Source of the DNA: Pelargonium nanum
Taxonomy: Eukaryota > Streptophyta > Magnoliopsida > Geraniales > Geraniaceae
Direction of reading: 5' to 3'
DNA: 32,999 nucleotides
Assembly (NCBI GenBank): GCA_036897485.1
Contig: JAYMTF010000602.1
Location: 1-32,999 of the forward strand
The position numbers and the translations under genes are program-made. Under the pieces are notes generated by a model, which worked only from the letters and a program-made list of their open reading frames with translations, ran no database searches and had not been told where the DNA came from. Shown here piece by piece: positions 25,301-32,999 of this stretch; position 1 is the first letter of the stretch; each line of letters opens with the position of its first letter.

Positions 25301-28300
25301 AATCCGAAATGACAGCACATCTGCTGCGATACTCATGAAGTTCTCGGCAAAGATCCTCATTAGCAGCTTCAAGCCAAGTAATCCTTTCTTTAAGAACCTA
25401 CAGAAAAAATTAACATACACTTGATAACTTGTGTATTTTTAGGACTAAATTAGCTCATCAGAGCCAATCAATCCTGCATAGTTGATACATTAAACAACTT
25501 GTGAAGCTAAATATTTCCAAGACAATTAAGAAAAAATGTTTACATTGATTCTAGAAATTGATGAAAAAAAATCAGATAAAAAAAATCACTATTCAAATAC
25601 CTGTACTTCATCTGATGAAGATCCTCCTCCACGTGCACAAAGTTCAGCCTGCAAATATTCTAGTTGCTGGCGCATCTTCAGCATCTCACTGGACATGGGA
25701 TCTCTGTTAACCTATCCAACAATGTATACATGAGTTAAATAAATACACAACTTCCATAGAAGTAATTTATCTTCTCCTCTAGATAAGGTGACATAAACAG
25801 TATAAAAATAACAGTTCAAAAAAACTTACAACAGGCTTATTTTGGATGTTACGAGCACGATTTGCATACTTTAAAGTGTTAAGGGTTTCCTCAGCATTGA
25901 TATCAGCCGGACTAATGCAGGCTGAAAAGGGAGGAAATTTTGATGAACGTTAAGAAAGACAGAAAACTAAAAGAAATTCCAACCATAGATCAGGATACAC
26001 AACTCCTCCAAGAGAGAGCTATTTGCCAAAAAGAAGCAAAAATAAATAAATAGCAAAGCTAGAATCATACAATATGTCGTAGAGATAGTGTTCCAAGCAT
26101 CATACATAATTCAAGAACCAAGTATGTTACAAGGGAACAAAAAAGAATGATGCATGGAATTGGCTTTGTAATATCATAGGTAGTATGTAAAATAATTCTA
26201 AACCATGTTTGTAGATCTATGATGGAAGCTATTTCCCTATAGATAGGACTTATGGAAACGTATAGTGAGAAACACCACACATTTATTGACCTGCGGTGAG
26301 GTATGTTGTATGCTGGCAGTATAGACAACAGGGGTACATCTTAAATATATTGATTTATTAGAGACATGTATGATGGAGCATCAACTAGTGTAAGAACTAG
26401 TCGGGGGTCAGGAAAGATTTTCCTGTTCATCAATGCTGGGCTCTAAGCCTGTTCCTTTTTGTCAAAGTAATTGATGAGCTCGGAAGATCTCCACAAGATG
26501 AGATCCCTTGGTGCATGCTGTTAATAGATGATATTGTTTTGGTTAATAAGAGTATATTATATTAAGGTTGAATACCAAATTAGACAGATGGAGAGAAGCA
26601 TTACATTCTAAAGGGTTTATAATTACGATAAAACTTGAATATGTAGAGTGTAACTTCAGCAAGAATCGGGGTGAGCAGTGCTCCAAATATGCTATAACTC
26701 AAAAAAATGGAGAGAAGAAAGAGGACGTTTGAGATAAGATTAGTGTGGAGTGGTGGTTGAAACTGAAGAGAGATTCAGGAACAATCCCTTTAAAGTTGAA
26801 TGAAAAACTATATAGGCTATGACTAGTTATATTATATGACACTAAACGTTGGGTCCCAAAGTCAAAAGATGGGGAAAGCGAAGATAATACTTGGGTGGCT
26901 TTTTGGCGACCCTATAAAATTAGGAATCAAGCTATTTGACAAAAGGTGGGGTATTTCCAATTGAAGATAGGATGAGAATACCATTTAGGGTAATTTGAAA
27001 ATTTGCAACATAAGTAGGTTGGTGACTCTATGAGAAAATGTAGGAGAACTCAGTTAGAAACTAGAAGGCATAGAAGTAGGCCCAAGTTAACGTGAGAAGT
27101 AAGAAAATGAACTGTATGAAAAAAATTGTATTGTAACACTTAAGATTGATGAGATAACTTTAGATATGATGGAAAGGAGTAGGAGGAGAATAAGAGTAGA
27201 AAATTCCAAAATGTTTTATCTAAGGATTCATGGAACTAACCCCAACATTCACATTTCTAGCAAATGTTTGCGCAATTTTAAGTTCACTTCTCTCAATTTA
27301 TTATTTTAGAATTATTTATTTTTATGCAAAAATTGATAAATCCCCTTTTTGCCGGGCCTTAGTCCATCATATTCAAATTGTAAAGGCAAAATGAATGGAT
27401 AACCAAACTTCATAAAATAAAATAAAAAATTACTATATTTTATTACATGTCTTTGACACATTTTATGTATAACTTTATTTAGTTGTAGGTACCTAGTATA
27501 AAGTGCCCCTCTATGAAATTTATACCTCCACCAGTGCCAACATTATTTGGGAAAACAATTGATTGTTTTTGTTGTTACATATAGACAAGTACATGATCAA
27601 GTTTCTTAAGATTAGTTGAATGTAAGATGCGAGTAGAAGATCCTTGGGAGTTTTGATTAAGGATTCATGTAGTCGGCCCCAATGTTTTTTTTTTCTTTTT
27701 GAAATGGCTTATAGCAAGTCCCCCGCTAGGTACATCACATAAACCCACCCCCACACCTGGCATTGTGGACCAACCATCCAAATATGCCACACTAGTGAAG
27801 TTTGTGTATCACTAGTAAACTAGTAAAGCCTCAAATTAATAGAAAAAGATAAATGATTGCAACAAGAAATATAGCAAAACAATAATAAGAAAGTATCACA
27901 ACTTACCAATCATAACAGTTCTGCTGTTGCCACCAAGTGAATCCTGCCAACATAAAAATCAGTCTAAGTGAAGAGTACATTAAAATAAAAGAGGAATTTT
28001 TTTTTTAATCAGCAAGCGTACAAACACCAAGACTTGAAACTGAGAACTCGAGGAACCAAGTGAAATCAACCACTTGCCACATCGAGTGTTTGTAAATAAA
28101 AGAGGAAATGTTAATGTGTGTGAGGGAGCGCACACATCAAAATAAAAGAGAAAATGTGTGTGAGAGAGCGCGTGCGTGTGTGACGCAGAAGACTGAAGAC
28201 CTTAAAGTCAATGCTAAGCAGGGAAGACTGATGTTCCGTCTCAATGAGTCCATAATATGCCCTTTATCAGGCAATTTCTAATATATTCCAGTTCTTAGTA

Positions 28301-31300
28301 ACCGCTAACCATCTATAATTAAGTATGTCTGTAATCTTTCAGGACATGGGAGTAATATACTCTTTGAAAATTACAAACCTGCAAAAGCCGGGTAAGTTTA
28401 CTGTCTCGATAAGGAACATGAAGACCTTCTTTGCGTTTTTTCTCATCGCCAAGTGCACTAATAACATTACCAAGTGCCAGAAGTCCCTTATTAATGTGAA
28501 CTCCTGTTAAAAAAGAGAGAGTTTAAGTGGTTATGTTTAATAGGCACATCTTCACATGCAACAAGAGATGAACAGAATAACCTACCTTCCTTGAAACGTA
28601 GACCATCAGAACCTGTTCTTTTAGCTCGCTCTGATCCAGCAAGATCTACTAAATGCAACTTGGCACAAAGATACTCTTCATTCATACTCTCATTAGGACT
28701 GTTGTCTCCAGGAAGAATTGGATTGAGTTTGCGCATTTGCTCTAATGTGATAGTGAAGATAGCATGTGAACGGCTATGTAAGCAGAAGATGGAAATGTCA
28801 TTAAAGCCAAAGGTAAACCATGCAGATTAGGCACTTTCCAGTAAGAATTTCATGTACATACAATGTTTTCAAACATAACCAGGAAGACAGGTTATGCACT
28901 ATTAATTATAGACAATTTAATGTACTATGTAACTGACATATGTGAACTCAGTCTATACAAAAGCTTGTTGAATAGAGATGAGTATTACATAATGTTTTCT
29001 TAGAAATAAAAAAAAAAAATCTTACATAAATGTATTCAATAGATATAGCAAAATGTAAAATTAATATTGGTTTTTTCTTCATATATTACATCACTAAAAC
29101 CAGACTAAATGACAGCAGACGTGTTTTATAGGTAACTGCAGAAGGCAATGTCTAGTTAAACAATAACTAAATTCATATTATACACCTTATCTAACACTTA
29201 TTTCCATCTATGACATCAATAACTTTTACACTAAAATTTATTTTACAGTAACAGCTTTTTTATAGTTGACTACGTGATAACACCCCCCCTAAATTCAGTG
29301 AAAGATAATACACTTCTCTCATATGTAAATTATTTATAAGAGACTAAAGTATTAAATCAAATTTTATGTCTTATGGCGCCAATAATGCTTCCTGTTAAAT
29401 GATACTCTTGGCAATTATAACATCATTAATAAATTTTATAGACTTCTATTTCTTGGTAAGATTGATCATTTCTCCTTTCTGATGGAGTCTTAGTTAAGTT
29501 CTAGAGTAAAGTATGCCTTCAGCTGCAGAAGGTTCAACCATTCAAGTAAATAGTATCATTAAAATAGATTTGGTAGGCCTTTATTTCTCTGTTAAATGAA
29601 ATTGCATTTTACAAAGTCTAATTCTCCAGGTTTGATGAATGAAATTTAGAAAGCACATTTTTTCTGACTGGTTCTGAAATGAAAAGATATACTGTAATAC
29701 ATATTTTGAAACAAAATGATAGAGAGTAGAACTGACCTTGATTGATTATTCATGTTTGTACTCCCAGTTGCTCTGCTCAATGATCCTTGTTCTAGGCAAG
29801 CAGCCATTTCTTTTAGACTACTAACACTAACTTCAGTAGACCCTGCCAATGTAATAACACCATTTGATGTTTCACGAATTTGTATTGGCGGTTTCCCAGG
29901 GACAGTAACTTTCCCTGAATGCCCATTTGCATGACCATTTGCAGTTTCAGGTTTGCTCAAGGGAGTAGAATCCAACAAGTCATGTACTTCTTCTTTCAAA
30001 ATCTTGCATATGAAAAACTTTTAGTTAGACACAGTACGAGCACAAAATTACTTCTGATACATAATCATATGTTAAATTGAGTAATTGCAACAGAACTTTC
30101 CAAACCGGTGTTGACCATAGTATACATTCAATGACTGGTTGAGATTGAATGTGTATACTAATGATCGTATACAGTTTCATACAATTTTCAGGGCATAATA
30201 AAGGAAAGTAAAGGAAAAAAAGTTGAGACCGGCATAATTGAGAAACTATAATAAGTACAGTTCATTGAAGAAAACCATATAAACCTAAGCTCAAGTATGT
30301 GAAATGGTCGACCTTGTTAACTTCATATGTTAATTAACATCAAGTTTTGCAACTAATTTCCCAGAACCCATGCTATTTATTGCAAACACGGCATCAAAAC
30401 CGTTGATATTTCAGTTTGGCTTTTTTTTTCAACAAGCATAATTGTTTTCCATGAATGGTACTCATATAAAATATGACTCTTTAAAAAACTCTTAGGTCAA
30501 ACTTAGACAAATACTACAGATCATGATTCATGGCAGATGTTCAAAATTAAATTAACATAAACATGCACCCATAAAAACTTCAACCAACCTCAATGAAGGA
30601 TACATGCATTTGAAATTCAGTTTGATGCTTTAAAGTTTCAATCTTGTTGAACAAAGCTTTCATAACTAAGGGAATTATTCCTGTTTGGCAACCGTCTTTG
30701 AAGCCAGTCCCCATGGTATATGTTTTGCCCGAACCCGTCTGCAGTATATTGAAACATTAAGAGAAGGAAAAGAAAAGTGGCATGCATAAATAACCTTTGT
30801 AAGTTAAGATGGAAAAGAATAATGTACCTGACCATAAGCAAGAACAGTAGCATTATATCCTTGAAATAAACCATCAACTAATGGAGCTATACATTCTTCA
30901 AACATGACCGATGAAGGGGATCCAGTGCTTCCATAGACATGATCAAAAGTAAAAGAATGCATGCCAATTTGTACCTGCACAGTAGTCACATATTCCAGTT
31001 TAATTACACAATAAATACAATATAAACTTTTGGGAAAGGGCAGAAAGACCAATTTGGCTTATGAAATCTTAGACTGCTGATATACTAAAAATGAACCGAA
31101 GAGTACAACGTAGCCTGTCTATTACAAATTCAGACAAATTTTACCACTTAAGTGAAAGGCACCATGAAGAGGCTATATTTAGATGGTGCCAAATGCTAGA
31201 GGAGTTCCTTCCTTTTATTTACTAAGCTACAAAATCCAGTGAAACTATACAATAAAATAAAACAAAACAAAAACAAAATCCTTTGAATAATTAATTTTTT

Positions 31301-31827
31301 AGCAAGAATTCAACATGAGCATTCAGATAAGTCAAAAGTAAGCTCATGGATAGCCGCATCAAAATTCGATCCTTGAAGCCTTTTACAAGCAAGGAAATTA
31401 ATTAAACGCCTAGTAAATATTAAAATCCAAATTATAAAAGGAAATGCAGCGAAAATTCCCTCTAATTCACATATCTTCCCCTCCATTATTAACCACACGA
31501 ACATCCTACTCAATTCCGATCCAAATTTCACCCCCAAAATTAAAGAAAGACACCATCACAATATTTTGACCAACACTCCTCCAAGTTCCGAGTAGATTCC
31601 TCAGTGACAACGAGATCCAGATCTCCAGAGAACCAACCAGCGGAGGAGTTCTGACACTAGAATTCATAAACAACCACACAGCATGAAATGGAGAGAGTGA
31701 ACAGTACCTGAGGCTTCCCGGCGACAACAGTGACGCAATCCTTGCACCCTTGCGCTTTCTCATCACCGATGAGCGGCCGGATGTGCACCGCGACCTTGAC
31801 ACAACAATCCTCGGCGCCAGCTTCCAT
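19362..31827 (-). CDS. KIN4A: Kinesin-4 motor protein KIN-4A (FRA1 type), 25 exons, 1035 aa
   Basis: Exons in coding order: 31708-31827, 30828-30974, 30589-30738, 29737-30002, 28586-28773, 28379-28503, 27907-27943, 25830-25921, 25601-25711, 25284-25397, 25115-25202, 24883-24992, 24045-24143, 23850-23963, 23623-23739, 23467-23547, 23013-23084, 22831-22924, 22488-22519, 22319-22416, 22132-22230, 21799-22020, 20573-20735, 19657-19812, 19362-19574. All junctions are GT-AG and in phase, totalling 3108 bases, the length I recall for Arabidopsis FRA1. The N-terminal motor (about 1-375) has P-loop GQTGSGKT (88-95), switch I NNQSSRSH (224-231) and switch II DLAGSE (271-276). A long coiled coil follows (about 380-900), then a basic, Trp-rich tail ([11 protein letters not shown]...[12 protein letters not shown]). 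Family members walk on cortical microtubules and affect cell-wall deposition and fibre strength. The start MEAGAEDC fits the family; an in-frame ATG at 31863 would add 12 residues. Confidence 0.96.
20836..21059. mobile_element. Stowaway-like MITE in kinesin intron 22
   Basis: The left end TTCCCTCTATCCCAACATA and the right end TATTTTGGGACAGAGTGTGT form imperfect inverted repeats close to the Stowaway consensus (CTCCCTCCGTCCCA). TA dinucleotides flank it at 20834-20835 and 21060-21061, the standard Tc1/mariner target duplication. At 224 bp and noncoding it is of typical size. It lies well inside the intron and does not touch splice sites. Confidence 0.8.
24143..24690. repeat. 275-bp tandem duplication in kinesin intron 12
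   Basis: Copy 1 (24143-24410) and copy 2 (24418-24690) both start ACTGCACAGA and both end GTGATGGATA, with high but imperfect similarity throughout, for example shared TATAACCAAGATGTCTAATC and GGGAACATCTTACCAT. The duplicated unit includes the real splice acceptor of exon 13 (minus strand ...TCTGTGCAG), so copy 2 carries a second acceptor-like CTCTGTGCAG at 24420-24429. Confidence 0.9.
26341..27245 (+). mobile_element. Decayed LINE reverse-transcriptase remnant in kinesin intron 7 (antisense)
   Basis: Read across frames on the plus strand, this resembles the end of a plant L1-type LINE polyprotein. [12 protein letters not shown] and KDFPV come first. [14 protein letters not shown] then retains the catalytic Asp pair (26527-26532) of the usual FADD motif. 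Further on are PIEDRM and the arginine-rich [21 protein letters not shown], and near 27165-27205 [16 protein letters not shown]. Stops and frameshifts are frequent, so it is dead. The host gene runs on the opposite strand. Confidence 0.75.
27600..27690 (+). repeat. Second LINE 3'-tail-like fragment
   Basis: AAGGATTCATGTAGTCGGCC (27659-27678) repeats the phrase AAGGATTCATGGAACTAACC (27223-27242) that ends the LINE remnant, and a GAGTAGAAGATCC block precedes it as GAGTAGAAAATTCC does the first. Such phrases are typical of plant LINE 3' ends. It may be a second, truncated insertion or an internal rearrangement. Confidence 0.45.
27983..28107 (-). mobile_element. Short tRNA-derived SINE with 14-bp target-site duplication in kinesin intron 6
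   Basis: The direct repeat AAATAAAAGAGGAA lies at 27983-27996 and 28094-28107. Between them sit 97 bases that start with ten Ts on the plus strand, that is, a 3' A-tail on the minus strand. On the minus strand an A-box-like GTGGCAAGTGG is followed by a B-box-like AGTTTCAAGTCTT at tRNA-like spacing. Target duplication, A-tail and Pol III boxes together indicate a SINE, oriented as the host gene. Confidence 0.7.
28094..28186. repeat. Imperfect 46-bp tandem repeat, GT/GA-rich
   Basis: AAATAAAAGAGGAAATG (28094) recurs as AAATAAAAGAGAAAATG (28140), and each copy is followed by a GTGTGTGAGRGAGCGC block. It lies in kinesin intron 6, immediately next to the SINE target site. Confidence 0.65.
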
Positions 31828-32540
31828 CGGAAGCCACCACTCACACTCAGTTGAATAAACCAAAATTAGATTTGTAGAGAAAAAAGAAAGCGAGCGCCGA
31901 GCAGAGAGAGATCAGATAGGTGAGAAAACCGTTCGCATTGTCTAGAGAAATGGCGGAATCAGAAGCGAGGCAGGAAAGCGATACAATAGCAGCTAGAGAG
32001 AGAAACTGAGCACTGAAGAGAGAGAGAGAGAGCTGTGACAATGGAAGGAGAAAGAGAAGATACCAACAGTACTAGTACTGCTGTCTTCTTCTATCAAGGG
32101 AAAATAATAAATAAATAAATAAATAAAGATTTTGAAGTGTTGGTCTGAGAAAGAGAGAAAGTGATGGGGAGGGGTAGTTGAGGAATTACGGAAAAAAGGG
32201 GAGGACAAGGACAAGAAGCAGAGAGCACTATCATTTTCCTTGGGGTGCACTTCACCAGCCCAGACGGTTGGAGGTTGCAAAATCTTTTAAGACACTCTTT
32301 CCCATTTTGCCCTTCTGGCAACGGCTCTCACCTTCCTCTTTCAATGGCCTTAAATTTACCTTGTTACCCCCACTACTCTCCGCTTGTCCTTGGGAAAGAC
32401 TAAAGTAGGCACGTGATGGGGGAGAACAACTGAGTTTCCGGCACATGTCACTATAATGAAGACTGAAGAGGATCGTATTGGAATTGGTAGTGCGCGCTGC
32501 TGCTTACGTTTTAGAATGTTGCATGTGATACTCTACACTA
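31828..32540 (-). promoter_or_regulatory. Kinesin 5' leader and promoter region
   Basis: Upstream of the ATG the transcript strand is strongly CT-rich, with a (CT)n microsatellite at 32018-32032 and a (TTTA)n microsatellite at about 32107-32127. CT-rich leaders are common in plant genes. No TATA box could be fixed, and a 5' UTR intron cannot be excluded. Confidence 0.45.
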
Positions 32541-32999
32541 ATTACATACTTTGTTTTTGGGTTTAATGCCTCGTAACCCCCATTTATTGAAAACTCGCCA
32601 GCCAGATTCTCATCTAAAAAAAAGCCACAACAGTCCTCCACATACCGGAAAATTGGTCACGGGAGTTCCATTGTTAGTTTCACCTAACGGACCGTTAATT
32701 GGGGTGACGTGGCGCCTATGTGGCATTTTTATTTACATTATTTATTTATTTCCATGTGTGGCGCTAACGTGGCTTATTAAAATATTTTAGTAGTAATTTA
32801 AATTAAAAGGGACACGTGTTGCTTCATCATTGGTCCAAAATTAATTTAAAATTATGAATTTACTATTTTACCCTCCAAACTTTTTAAAATTTTCACTCAC
32901 ACCATCTTTTTCCTCTAGCTCCCTTTCTGTCCATCTTTAGATCTGATATGATCTGATTTTGATCCACCACCATCCATCACCGACGACTTCTCTCCCATC
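32541..32999. other. Repeat-like and ACGT-rich intergenic end of window
   Basis: The stretch 32686-32775 has several GTGACGTGGCGC, ATGTGGC and AACGTGGC phrases in loose repetition, as seen in dispersed plant repeats. A G-box (ACACGTGT) is at 32812-32819. The last ~90 bases are CT-rich and could be the leader of a plus-strand gene starting beyond the window. No coding region can be supported here. Confidence 0.4.

Noticed and set aside
31506..31844. 112-codon minus-strand frame at the kinesin start
   Set aside because: It overlaps kinesin exon 1 in another frame and runs into the first intron. The in-phase exon encodes the conserved motor start.

Overview
The window is nuclear DNA from a flowering plant, most likely a eudicot. 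The background is AT-rich, the genes are broken by GT-AG introns, and the gene set is plant-specific. Remnants of plant transposons are scattered throughout. I cannot name the species.

Layout. Positions 1-6850 are gene-poor, with short tandem duplications and unrecognised AT-rich sequence. A three-exon group IId WRKY transcription factor follows at 7352-8495 (+), behind a promoter rich in W-boxes. After an intergenic stretch with a broken RNase H fragment and a candidate MITE comes an intronless gene for a secreted leucine-rich-repeat protein of the At4g06744 type (11792-13081, +). A second RNase H fragment, a SINE-like trace and a ~100-bp tandem repeat separate it from a two-exon gene (16465-17554, +) for a small protein of unknown function with a C-terminal Cys/His motif. 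A nuclear tRNA-Ser(CGA) lies at 18394-18475 (+).

The right third is one large minus-strand gene (CDS 19362-31827). I resolved it into 25 coding exons encoding a 1035-residue kinesin-4 (KIN-4A/FRA1 type), with phase kept at every junction. Its introns hold a Stowaway-like MITE, a 275-bp tandem duplication carrying a decoy splice acceptor, a decayed LINE reverse transcriptase in antisense, and a short SINE with a clear target-site duplication. The last ~500 bases carry ACGT-rich promoter-like or repeat sequence.

The genes are independent plant transcription units and not a functional cluster. They cover defence and stress transcription (WRKY), the apoplast or cell wall (LRR protein) and microtubule-based transport linked to wall formation (KIN-4A). 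I found no convincing new multi-gene system. The most interesting items are the intronic duplication with a duplicated splice acceptor, the retroelement debris inside and between the genes, and the conserved-looking unknown protein.
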